From NCBI RefSeq assembly GCF_003944835.1, contig NZ_RWIV01000001.1, forward strand, positions 2,713,001 to 2,777,000: 64,000 nucleotides of DNA, read 5' to 3'. This DNA comes from Bacillus sp. HMF5848. Its GTDB lineage: Bacteria > Bacillota > Bacilli > Bacillales > HMF5848. This document shows positions 35,701 through 42,926 of this stretch, piece by piece. Position 1 is the first letter of the stretch. The number at the start of each line of letters is the position of its first letter. Below the pieces are notes generated by a model that did not search any database, was not told where the DNA came from, and saw only the letters and a program-made list of their open reading frames with translations. A program made the translations under genes and the position numbers.

Positions 35701-36999
35701 AAATCTATTTCTGATGCTAAAAAGCGCGTAGAAAATATATTAGAAAGTATTAATGATGCGTTCTTTACAGTCGATCATAGCTGGAATTTTACGTACTGCA
35801 ATCATACAGCTGAACAACTCTTAGAGCGGTCCGCTACAACTCTTATAGGTAAAAATATATGGGAACAGTTTCCAGATGCGATTGGTTCAACATTTGAATA
35901 TAAATACAAAAAGGCGATGACTGAGAAAAAACAAGTTGAATTTGAGGAATACTTTATCCCTCTTAATAAATGGTTTAGTGTAAGAGCCTATCCTTCAACG
36001 GAAGGATTGTCGGTTTATTTTATTGATATAACTTCTCGTAAATTTATGGAGGATGAGTTACGCGAGAATACCGAACAACTTGACTCAATCATAAAAACAT
36101 TACCGAATGGTGTTGTTATCACCGACACACTAGGACAGATAACATTTGTAAATGATGCTGCTTGTCGTATCCTCCATTTAACTAGGAAGGATCTGATACA
36201 TAAACAATTCCATGGGCCTACACTCGGTTGTAAATCATTAGATGGACGACTCTTTGATATGGAAGACCATGTACATTCAAAAGTAATGAAAACTAATAGT
36301 GCGATTGTAAATCAAGAAATGATATTTACAACTGATAGGAATGACGAAGTTATTCTTTCGCTTAGTGGTGCACCCCTTCACGATACGGAAGGAAACATAA
36401 AATCAGTTTTAATAACTATTACAGATATAACAAACCAGAAAGTTGCCGAGAAAAAACTTATTGAGCTTAATAAAAAGCTAACAACGTTGTCTATGATTGA
36501 TGGCTTGACAGGTGTATACAATAGAAGAACATTTGATGAGCTCTATAGTGATGAATGGAAAAAAGCAAAACTAACATCAAAGCCTCTTTGTTCAATTATG
36601 ATAGATATTGATCACTTTAAAAATTATAATGACACATACGGTCACCAGGGTGGCGATGATTGTTTAAAGCGAATCGCCAACATTCTTAACACACACACTA
36701 ACAAGCCTGGGAATTTTGTGGCACGTTATGGAGGAGAAGAATTTATAATCATTTTAGCAAACACAACAGCGGATGAGGGGCGAGATGTAGCAGAACGTAT
36801 TCGAAAAGATGTAAAGAAACTACAAATACCGCATAGGACATCAACAGTGAGTGATGTTGTTACGGTTTCTATCGGTGTCGCCTCTCACACCCCACACTAT
36901 TTTGAAGAAGCAAAAAAATTAATTGAGCATGCAGACCGGACATTATATTTAGCAAAGCAAACACGAGACAAAGTATCTGTGTATAAAAATAGAATATAG
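32722..36999 (+). CDS. Multi-PAS sensor diguanylate cyclase
   Basis: A 1425-residue membrane sensor expected to make cyclic-di-GMP. The N-terminus has a membrane helix (about 15-37), an extracytoplasmic dCache-like domain (about 40-285), a second helix (about 290-315) and a HAMP-like segment. Seven PAS domains follow, each opening like YKALFDNN or AILDSITDAF; domains 1-2 and 5-6 form a similar duplicated pair. The C-terminal GGDEF domain has LTGVYNRRTF and an intact GGEEF site, but the inhibitory RxxD I-site position reads KPGN. I chose the ATG at 32722 (GAGAGGTG upstream). No EAL domain is present. The signal is unknown. Confidence 0.92.
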   Translation: MNVLSRLFNLHTIRRQLRFWMTFSILCIWVACASSYYWIEVKEGTSNFLDYLDHTTKLQHMYIERWMNSRSADIQTLASNPSIRKMDEITIQEFLNNTLENQSDFNALHFINTKGEILYTTDDMNKTNNITVEDREYFKESMRGNTYSSDVLKSKINGDYYLFFSSPVRNYSKDIIGLVLGAVKIDAINKVLNESNFGNTTETYLVNLDGYLLTESKYINDLIKNGVVEETARLNIQVESDIFKAALNKEDVTYAYKDYRGTKVFGSYHFTNHGKWIVIGEVDKNEVLEKIKRDVLLISLSFLLIMLFILLLILRLSTNLERPIHELLKGAKVIQNGVYTHKINLKQYTNTPKELAELCEAFNQVTTTIEENFSQIETNEQRYKALFDNNLDAVFSLNESGCFTSVNPACELMSGFSKNELLHIPYSKLIAPEHLSLANSIFSSSMSGQPEYGHVTLIHKNGDQVYLSVSTIPIIIDNKIIGIHCIAKDITEQKLAEEALTRAYNQQHAILDSITDAFIALDHDWRIIFMNQEAERYTGKDASKLLGKNFWDEFPALIGTKFEEEYRKAYNENVYTRFQEYFPKSNAWFDVRVYPSSEGLSIYILNITEQKQAEEALKDSEERFRLLTENLTDIISKHHIDGTFTFVSKAVKHVLGYRPEMLMGTQSYELIHPDDKHKIQTSHKKILVTDDVSTPTYRMKHANGHYIWVETTTKSLFHPLTGQPEEIISVTRDVTQRKEYEQAIKENEKRFRAIFDHAGIGIALVSMDGFVINSNRALVQLLGYEKKELEYLSFRDVTHPDDCETDLSLFRKLALQEIESYQIEKRYIRKDGAIIWARLTVSIVHDENNQPEYAIGMIEDISTQKRIKEELEISKERYKSLFSNNSDAVFSINMDGYLTQVNPKTSELTGYSKEELKKMKLSSLLQSEDDKRNALMGLRKIKEGISSTLEVAITHKEEYPVHVTVTIIPIILNEVVIGLYGIAKDITLQKFAEKSISDAKKRVENILESINDAFFTVDHSWNFTYCNHTAEQLLERSATTLIGKNIWEQFPDAIGSTFEYKYKKAMTEKKQVEFEEYFIPLNKWFSVRAYPSTEGLSVYFIDITSRKFMEDELRENTEQLDSIIKTLPNGVVITDTLGQITFVNDAACRILHLTRKDLIHKQFHGPTLGCKSLDGRLFDMEDHVHSKVMKTNSAIVNQEMIFTTDRNDEVILSLSGAPLHDTEGNIKSVLITITDITNQKVAEKKLIELNKKLTTLSMIDGLTGVYNRRTFDELYSDEWKKAKLTSKPLCSIMIDIDHFKNYNDTYGHQGGDDCLKRIANILNTHTNKPGNFVARYGGEEFIIILANTTADEGRDVAERIRKDVKKLQIPHRTSTVSDVVTVSIGVASHTPHYFEEAKKLIEHADRTLYLAKQTRDKVSVYKNRI

Positions 37000-37010
37000 A
37001 TTACAAGTGG

Positions 37011-37038
37011 AAGTGCAAAGGTTAATCTTTGCACTTTC
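37011..37038 (+). terminator. Terminator of the diguanylate cyclase gene
   Basis: AAGTGCAAAG and CTTTGCACTT form a perfect 10-bp stem with a 6-base loop, followed by TCTTTTATTT. Confidence 0.85.
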
Positions 37039-37224
37039 TTTTATTTACATAGTAATGGTGCTTATTCTCATTAAATCGTAAAGGCAGGTTCAAATACTTC
37101 AGCTAATCTCAGGCAATCTTCTATACTATTACCTAGTGACTAGTGTACATTTCATCTCTTCATCCGCAAATGAACAAGCCATAATACTGCTATGTTAATA
37201 GTATGTAAAAAAGGAGGTGTATAT

Positions 37225-37497
37225 ATGTATCACGACTCTCATCATACACACCATGATTGTGATTGTATGAAGCCATTTGATCATAAGGATAAGGCAGGTT
37301 GCTGTTGTATTGTTATCTGCTTTGATTGTGATTGTAAGCCTAAACACCATCGTCCTTGTAAAAAGAAGCATTATAAGAAGCATGACTCATATTACTATGA
37401 TTATGACTATGAAGAATCTTATAAAGAAAAATACGAATACTGCGCTTGTGTCTCTTGTAAGAAAAAGCGTCATCGTAAATATAGTTTCAAATATTAA
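37225..37497 (+). CDS. Small Cys/His/Tyr-rich protein, possible spore-surface component
   Basis: A 90-residue protein with a biased composition: His and Asp at the N-terminus (YHDSHHTHHDCDC), a cysteine-rich centre (GCCCIVICFDCDC), then Lys/Tyr/His runs (KKHDSYYYDYDYEESY) and a final CACVSCKKKR. No family is recognised. Such Cys/Tyr/His-rich proteins are common in the cross-linked spore coat or bind metals, and its neighbours include SPOCS-like proteins, so a spore-surface role is inferred. The ATG at 37225 follows AGGAGGTG by 6 bases, which strongly supports translation. Confidence 0.65.
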   Translation: MYHDSHHTHHDCDCMKPFDHKDKAGCCCIVICFDCDCKPKHHRPCKKKHYKKHDSYYYDYDYEESYKEKYEYCACVSCKKKRHRKYSFKY

Positions 37498-37520
37498 ATT
37501 TAATATTTTTAAAAAAGAAA

Positions 37521-37631
37521 GGCTGGGACATAAGTGCTGGCACCTCACTGAACACACATATGCACGCGCTTATTTATATGGCGCGCACAATATATGTCGT
37601 TGGGTGCCTGGCTCTTTGCTTTGTCCCAGCC
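37521..37631. repeat. 111-base nested inverted repeat, probable bidirectional terminator
   Basis: GGCTGGGACA (37521-37530) pairs with TGTCCCAGCC (37622-37631). Inside are GGCACC (37539-37544) with GGTGCC (37603-37608), and a core of TGCACGCGC facing GCGCGCACA. A TATTTTTTC tract follows on the plus strand and an A/T run on the other. It separates the Cys-rich gene from parR. The GGTGCCTGG segment is shared with the palindromes at 17186 and 17271. Confidence 0.75.
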
Positions 37632-37640
37632 ATATTTTTT

Positions 37641-38015
37641 CTATCCACTAAAAGCCTCAAGAATCTCACATACATCATCCAAGTTAAGATCCTTATCTTT
37701 CGGTGTATCATCCTTTATATGCGAATATGCTTCTGATTGATTTTGCACATATCCTGGTTGTTGAATTAATTTCTTCAAATCATATATTTCTTGAAGAATC
37801 GTTTGGGAATCGATATTCGTTTTTCTTGGTTTAAAATATTGGTTTAAAGATGAATATATTAGATGCATTAAAGTCTGATTAGTTGTATGATACTCTATTT
37901 GTTGCTTAATTTTAGGTGAAATCTTTACTGTTTCTCCTGTTTTCACATCAATAAAACTATCCGGTATTGATAACACCACTTTATTTATATAATCGGTATA
38001 CAAATCTTTAGCCAT
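37641..38015 (-). CDS. ParR-like adaptor candidate of the ParM system
   Basis: A 124-residue protein whose gene follows parM on the same strand, with the reading frames nearly touching. The N-terminal 75 residues (DFYIDV-like IPDSFIDVKTGETVKI...NQTLMHLIYSSLNQYF) could form a small DNA-binding domain, and the acidic C-terminus (DKDLNLDDVCEILEAFSG) resembles the ParM-contacting tail of ParR proteins. I did not recognise it by sequence alone; the call rests on position and layout. I prefer the ATG at 38015 (AAAGG 9 bases upstream) over ATG 38021 or TTG 38024. Confidence 0.5.
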   Translation of the reverse strand: MAKDLYTDYINKVVLSIPDSFIDVKTGETVKISPKIKQQIEYHTTNQTLMHLIYSSLNQYFKPRKTNIDSQTILQEIYDLKKLIQQPGYVQNQSEAYSHIKDDTPKDKDLNLDDVCEILEAFSG

Positions 38016-38020
38016 TTTCA

Positions 38021-39217
38021 TCAACCTTTTGATGTGGTTACATTTAATTTTTGCGTATGCTGTTGACGCAAGTAATTCATTTTCGCTAAAATTAATAACC
38101 CTATAACATTTAATTTCTCAAGGTTCTCAGGAAAAAACAATTCTATTGGACGACCCTTATCTGCCCAGGTAACAGCTGCCTCTTGTATTTGTTTTTGTGC
38201 TAGCTTCGCAGCCCCTCCAACAGCTATATATCTAACTGCCCCTTTCACTTCGTTTGAACTGCTCCTAATACGGTCAAAGTGCTCGAGATATTGAATTGCC
38301 ATCGCCTTTAACTGCGGAGTTACATACTTACTTATATCTTTACGAACACCTGCAAATGGTTCAACATACCACTCCGATTGCCCCGCACTAAGCTTTTCCT
38401 CTAGCTCTGCACGCGAATCAAATATATACAGTTCATTTTTGCTGACTTTTCTAATAATGTTATCTAAAAACGTGTTAATACCAAATGGTTCTCCTTCAAT
38501 AGATGCCACAGGTTTGTCATGTTTAATACCGACAAAATCTACAGAATCACCACCTAAATCACCAATAATAATACCCTTACGTGAATCCTTCACTAATGAA
38601 TCATCTTTAATATTAAGTGTTTGCAAATCACGAGTTAATCCAATATAGGCACAAGCTCCTTCAGCACCCACAATTACATCACAAATTTGTAGTTTAACGA
38701 CGACTTCTTTTGGTTCCGGAACCCCTGGCACCTTATGAAGAATAATGGTATGAGTTCCTATTAGACGTTGTTTAAGTACAGCTTTTTTCTCCTTAAATTG
38801 TGTAGTTGGCAAAGAAATGGCTAACTGATCAACCTTATAATGAATATCATTATTTATATCATTCGTAATTGCAGCATGATAGGCTGCAATGCTAAACAAA
38901 AGTGTATATGTGCGATCTTCATCTGCTTTTTGATTATTAAACGACGTCAAACTAACATTCTTCTGTCTTGTAGCAGATTTCCCAACATAAAACACTTCTC
39001 GTTTATCAATTATAGCTTGACTTTTTACTTCAACAATTAAATTTTCTTCAAGACTCATATCTTCTTCATCATATGGCTTCTCATAAAACTCATCATCGAA
39101 CAGAGCCACTGCATTCGGCATCTGGTATTCGTGCAAAACTCCTTTATTAGACGCTAGTACCTTATACCAGCTGTTTCCTAAGTCAACAGCAAGGAAATTT
39201 TCTTTATTCATAGACAT
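38021..39217 (-). CDS. ParM/StbA-family actin-like protein
   Basis: A 398-residue actin-like ATPase of the plasmid-segregation type (Alp7A/ParM-like). Phosphate-1 motif DLGNSWYKV is at the N-terminus, phosphate-2 is GDLGGDSVDFVGI near residue 215, and the adenosine motif AVGGAAKLAQ near 340. Proteins of this kind form filaments that push DNA apart through ParR and a centromere; chromosomal copies are less well understood. AGGAGG overlaps just before the start; ATG 39211 is an alternative. The upstream 180 bases show no obvious iterons that would mark a centromere. Spore-surface-type genes follow on the other side. Confidence 0.85.
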   Translation of the reverse strand: MSMNKENFLAVDLGNSWYKVLASNKGVLHEYQMPNAVALFDDEFYEKPYDEEDMSLEENLIVEVKSQAIIDKREVFYVGKSATRQKNVSLTSFNNQKADEDRTYTLLFSIAAYHAAITNDINNDIHYKVDQLAISLPTTQFKEKKAVLKQRLIGTHTIILHKVPGVPEPKEVVVKLQICDVIVGAEGACAYIGLTRDLQTLNIKDDSLVKDSRKGIIIGDLGGDSVDFVGIKHDKPVASIEGEPFGINTFLDNIIRKVSKNELYIFDSRAELEEKLSAGQSEWYVEPFAGVRKDISKYVTPQLKAMAIQYLEHFDRIRSSSNEVKGAVRYIAVGGAAKLAQKQIQEAAVTWADKGRPIELFFPENLEKLNVIGLLILAKMNYLRQQHTQKLNVTTSKG

Positions 39218-39397
39218 CTACCTCCTCCTGTTGAATGGTATGATAGTACACATTAAATGGTGCAAGTACCCAATTACCTTAATGATTCTATCAGCTATTA
39301 ATAAATCCACGTTTACCCTCAGTCATATATCTAGTCTTACTATTAATCCTTGCATAAGATACAGTGTGTAATAAAAAATTTAAAAGGAGGATTTTAA

Positions 39398-40189
39398 ATG
39401 CATAAAAGAGACAACAATCATTGTATTGATGTAAATGTATCAACATCTATTGAACAATGTGAAAATGACAATATCTTCCCTTTCCGTCGTTCATTTCCTA
39501 ACTCAATTTTCACCACTGTTCCACTTACAGATTTAGAAGTAAATACAACTTTAGCGGCAGATATACACTTTCCTCATCCCGTATTAGAAATTAAGGACGT
39601 AAAAAAACGTATCAAAATTGTTCAATGTAAACTATTATTGCCATCTGAAAATTTCGACAATGGATTCGGGAATGATCAAGATTTTAGACTTGTGATTAAA
39701 GGCTTTGTTCGCAAAAACTTTCAATATGCCTCTCCAGAGCCATATTCTGAAGGAAACAAATGTGTATCATCAACAATGAAGTCATTTACAGTAGATATGC
39801 CATTCCAATGTGTAACAACTATTAATGAATTCGCAAATCAACCACAACTACCTATAGCTAATAGTCGAAACGAGTTTGACTTCTTTAGAGCGCAAGATTT
39901 AGGTACTGGTCATCCTGAAAAAGACCAATTTTTATCTAGTGACATTTCGCAGTTTCATCAAGATAGTACACAAGTCTACAATCCGTTCCCGTTTTGTGAG
40001 ATTTTATTTAGTAGAATGACAGAATATGATGAAGCAATTGATCGTATGCCGTTTAAAGGCAATGAACCATATGAAGAAGGATATTTCCACACTCTTTCTG
40101 AGAAAGTTTTCCTTAGATTTGGAATTAGAGTCCTACAAAAGCAATTAGTTTCCCTGAATGGTTTCCCCCCTAACGGCGACAATGCGTAA
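39398..40189 (+). CDS. SPOCS-like (DUF3794) spore-surface protein, paralogue 1
   Basis: A 263-residue protein containing a SPOCS/DUF3794-like domain (about residues 45-150), a domain found in sporulation proteins such as SipL and in exosporium proteins of the CsxC type. Diagnostic stretches are ADIHFPHPVLEIKDVKKRIK, VQCKLLLP, IKGFVRKNFQYASP and FTVDMPFQC. The C-terminal half is shared with the next gene (SSDISQFHQ, EAIDRMPFKGN...EGYFHTLSEKV). AAAGGAGG lies 7 bases before the ATG. It is divergent from parM and ends at its own terminator. Exact role is unknown; coat or exosporium is likely. Confidence 0.75.
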   Translation: MHKRDNNHCIDVNVSTSIEQCENDNIFPFRRSFPNSIFTTVPLTDLEVNTTLAADIHFPHPVLEIKDVKKRIKIVQCKLLLPSENFDNGFGNDQDFRLVIKGFVRKNFQYASPEPYSEGNKCVSSTMKSFTVDMPFQCVTTINEFANQPQLPIANSRNEFDFFRAQDLGTGHPEKDQFLSSDISQFHQDSTQVYNPFPFCEILFSRMTEYDEAIDRMPFKGNEPYEEGYFHTLSEKVFLRFGIRVLQKQLVSLNGFPPNGDNA

Positions 40190-40207
40190 TATTCAACAGA
40201 ACTTAAC

Positions 40208-40238
40208 AAGTGGCTATCCATAGGATAGCCACTTTTTT
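40208..40238 (+). terminator. Terminator of SPOCS-like paralogue 1
   Basis: AAGTGGCTATCC and GGATAGCCACTT form a 12-bp stem with a 3-base loop, followed by TTTTC. Confidence 0.9.
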
Positions 40239-40296
40239 CTACATTTGTACTAGTTACCTAAAGTAATTCCGCAAACACCCATAGGCTGATACCTAT

Positions 40297-40323
40297 ACAT
40301 AGTCATTTATCATGCATACGATG
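40297..40323 (+). promoter_or_regulatory. Possible SigK-type promoter of SPOCS-like paralogue 2
   Basis: ACA at 40297-40299 and CATACGATG at 40315-40323, 15 bases apart, resemble the mother-cell SigK elements (AC in the -35, CATANNNTA in the -10) with one mismatch. The same ACA-N15-CATA arrangement precedes the next gene. Confidence 0.4.
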
Positions 40324-40356
40324 CACTATATTTTGTATTAAGGAGGACCATAACAA

Positions 40357-41157
40357 ATGTCAAAAAAACACAATGAACCAATAGATCATTCATTTGTGCC
40401 CGAAGGAAAAGCAGAATTACACCATTTAGAGAGTCATTCTCACAAGCATCATCCTCGTGTTTGCTTAGGCAAAGTAATTACAAAGGTTCCTGTTATACTA
40501 GCTGAACTTGATTTACAGATTAATATGGATGCCACCATTACATTTCCGGAGCCGGTATTAGAAATAAAAGACATAAAAAAACGAGTAAAACTCACACAAT
40601 GTCGTCTACTACTACCAACTAATAAACTATTTATTAAAGGCTTTGTTCGAAAAAATATTCAGTATGCGAGCCCATGCCATGACATACAGCCATCAGACTC
40701 AACTTCTATCGCATCTGACTTACATTCTTATACTGTTGACATACCGTTCCAATTAATTACTGAGATCAAAGATTATATTACTCATCCCGTTATGCCAATT
40801 ATTAACGAACGTGAGGAGTTTGATTTTTTCATATCTAAAAAGCTGCCAACAGGTTTTCCTGAAAAAGATGAATTGTTGACAAGCGACTTGTCTCAATTCC
40901 ATCAACAAAGTAAACAATTTTACAATGAACTACCATTCTGTGAAATGATTAGTAGTAACATTATCGAATGGGACGAAGCAATTGATAGAATGCCATTACC
41001 TAATCACTCTCCCATTCATGAGGGATATTTTACAAAGATAGAAGAAAAGATGGTACTCGATATTACTGTTCGTATACTACAAAATCAGCAAATCAGAGTT
41101 ACTTCAATTACAAATGATGACAATGATGATTGCTGCTATGACAACGACTTAATATAG
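40357..41157 (+). CDS. SPOCS-like (DUF3794) spore-surface protein, paralogue 2
   Basis: A 266-residue paralogue of the preceding gene. After a His-rich N-terminus (HHLESHSHKHHPR) come VPVILAELDLQINMDATITF, EIKDIKKRVKLTQCRLLLP, FIKGFVRKNIQYASP and YTVDIPFQL, the SPOCS-like core. The C-terminal half keeps SDLSQFHQQ and EAIDRMPLPN...EGYFTKIEEKM and ends in an acidic Asn/Asp/Cys tail. AAGGAGGACC lies before the ATG. A SigK-like promoter motif is about 35 bases upstream. It probably arose by tandem duplication and belongs to the spore surface; not proven. Confidence 0.75.
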   Translation: MSKKHNEPIDHSFVPEGKAELHHLESHSHKHHPRVCLGKVITKVPVILAELDLQINMDATITFPEPVLEIKDIKKRVKLTQCRLLLPTNKLFIKGFVRKNIQYASPCHDIQPSDSTSIASDLHSYTVDIPFQLITEIKDYITHPVMPIINEREEFDFFISKKLPTGFPEKDELLTSDLSQFHQQSKQFYNELPFCEMISSNIIEWDEAIDRMPLPNHSPIHEGYFTKIEEKMVLDITVRILQNQQIRVTSITNDDNDDCCYDNDLI

Positions 41158-41209
41158 TCAGGGCTATTTCAACAGAGGGTTTAATGTGAAAATCGATTCA
41201 AAATGTTGC

Positions 41210-41236
41210 ACAACTTTATAGGCAATGCATAGTATA
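41210..41236 (+). promoter_or_regulatory. Possible SigK-type promoter of SPOCS-like paralogue 3
   Basis: ACA at 41210-41212 and CATAGTATA at 41228-41236 are 15 bases apart. The -10 element fits CATANNNTA exactly. Spacing equals that of the site at 40297. Confidence 0.45.
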
Positions 41237-41289
41237 TGTTGCACTCGAATAGAAAGGAGGAGAACTAGAGGTTATCCCTCACTGAGCAT

Positions 41290-42834
41290 ATGAGTAGAGA
41301 TATTATCAGCAACTTATTTAATAGGAGCACAGCATTTCAAATCGAAGTGGGAGAAGTCAATCAAAAAAAAGATAATACTATTAATGAACCTATCGGCATG
41401 CAAAATGGTTCTATCGAAGACGATACAACTCTCTTCTTCCAGCCTTTTCGTTCTAATGATATTTCTCCTCCTTTACTATTAAAGCCACCACACATAAAAA
41501 GTCGAGAAATAAAACAGAGTCAGGCTGACCATTTAGCGGAAAGTATTTATAACGAATACAATGATAATATAAGCAACGATAATACAATACTTCAAAATGA
41601 AAATGAACAAAACAACTTGGAAGATCGAAGTACCATAGAGCATGATGAGAATGAAATTGCCAAAATACAAACCTCAGAATATCAAGAAGAAGCTTTGCAT
41701 GATGCCGAAGCTTCAAAGAGCGAAGCCTCAGAAATAAGTACAAATGTGGAAAAATCGATTGAACACACTGTAGATGAAAGTCAAGCAGATGCTTTACATT
41801 TAGAGGACGGAGCTTCGAATGAAACTAATGATACACACAATTCTGAACGCACAAAAGAACAAAAGCTACCAAAGCAAGTATATGAGGGGATTAACAAGTA
41901 TTTCAATCAATCTCAATGCGAGAGCAATGTAACTGAAGAACCACTGGATACAGAACGTACCAAAAAGATAAAATATCCTAAGCGAGTGGATGAAACTGAA
42001 CTTAACTATTACTATAAAAAAGAAGCAAAGAAAAAACAAACTAAAGGTTCTGTTATTAATGATGCTGCAGATGATGTGCATTCGGATGATTTAGATGAAC
42101 GAACTGAGCAAAATAATTATGACGAAGATAGCAGCCAAAACCCTATAATACTACCTAAAAGAGTTGAAGAACAAATAGTCAAAAATACGAACAATGATCA
42201 GACAGAACAGATAAATGAGAAAGCAGACTACCTTTCACCATGTGAAGAGAAACATCAAAAGAAACGAACAAACAACTTTCAAACATATAATGAAGTGATA
42301 AACTACACTAAAGTCAAGCTACCAGTATTACTAGCTACAACTGTCATAGAAGTAAATATATGCAAAACAATCGAATTACCTATTAAGATACAAAACGTAT
42401 TAAATATAGATTGGTCAATTAAAGAATTCAATGGGAAAGCTGTTTTACCTTCAAATGCAGTATTTTTCAAAGGCCTGTTTGTAGCAAATATACAATGTGT
42501 ACCAACTAGCATAGAACAACCTATACAGACAATTCATGTCCAAATTCCATGGGATAATGTAGTTTTTATTGAATGGTTTCATGAACCTCACGTACCAAAT
42601 TATGAGCACTATGAATACACGTTTCAAACAAAGAATCATGACGTAAGTTATCATCGTGGACAAATGCAATCCTTTGCAGATGATATAAAATTTGAAATAA
42701 CCAGTGTAAAAACTGTGTGGCACGAAAATTTTATAGGAACAGACACACAGTGCAACCTAGACCTCACCGGTCAGGCTAAAGTATTAATTGATTGTTATCA
42801 AAAACAATCTATAAACATAGATAATATCAACTAA
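41290..42834 (+). CDS. SPOCS-like protein with long acidic repeat-bearing N-terminus, paralogue 3
   Basis: A 514-residue protein. The first 330 residues are acidic and low in complexity, rich in Glu, Asn, Asp, Ser and Thr, and contain three spaced copies of a basic motif: LPKQVYEGINKY (about residue 190), YPKRVDETELNY (about 227) and LPKRVEEQIVK (about 286). The C-terminal 170 residues (VKLPVLLATTVIEVNICKTI, FKGLFVANIQCVP, IHVQIPWDNVVFIEW) correspond to the core of its neighbours. The ATG is 28 bases from an AAAGGAGG site, unusually far; a GAGG-CCTC hairpin between them could bring the two together. No other in-frame start exists after the TAG at 41266. Function unknown; surface protein likely. 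Confidence 0.65.
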   Translation: MSRDIISNLFNRSTAFQIEVGEVNQKKDNTINEPIGMQNGSIEDDTTLFFQPFRSNDISPPLLLKPPHIKSREIKQSQADHLAESIYNEYNDNISNDNTILQNENEQNNLEDRSTIEHDENEIAKIQTSEYQEEALHDAEASKSEASEISTNVEKSIEHTVDESQADALHLEDGASNETNDTHNSERTKEQKLPKQVYEGINKYFNQSQCESNVTEEPLDTERTKKIKYPKRVDETELNYYYKKEAKKKQTKGSVINDAADDVHSDDLDERTEQNNYDEDSSQNPIILPKRVEEQIVKNTNNDQTEQINEKADYLSPCEEKHQKKRTNNFQTYNEVINYTKVKLPVLLATTVIEVNICKTIELPIKIQNVLNIDWSIKEFNGKAVLPSNAVFFKGLFVANIQCVPTSIEQPIQTIHVQIPWDNVVFIEWFHEPHVPNYEHYEYTFQTKNHDVSYHRGQMQSFADDIKFEITSVKTVWHENFIGTDTQCNLDLTGQAKVLIDCYQKQSINIDNIN

Positions 42835-42885
42835 AGTCATATTCAGGTAAAGCTTCCTATGTACCCAACAAATTTTGTAGTAAAA

Positions 42886-42912
42886 AAGGGAATCTCATCG
42901 TTGAGATCCCTT
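42886..42912. terminator. Bidirectional terminator between SPOCS-like paralogues 3 and 4
   Basis: AAGGGAATCTCA and TGAGATCCCTT pair with one bulge, followed by TTTTTTCAC on the plus strand and a run of T on the minus strand. Confidence 0.8.
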
Positions 42913-42926
42913 TTTTTCACTTAACA

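Noticed and set aside
39218-39397. parC centromere upstream of parM
   Set aside because: No iterated direct repeats of the kind that bind ParR are visible in this interval.
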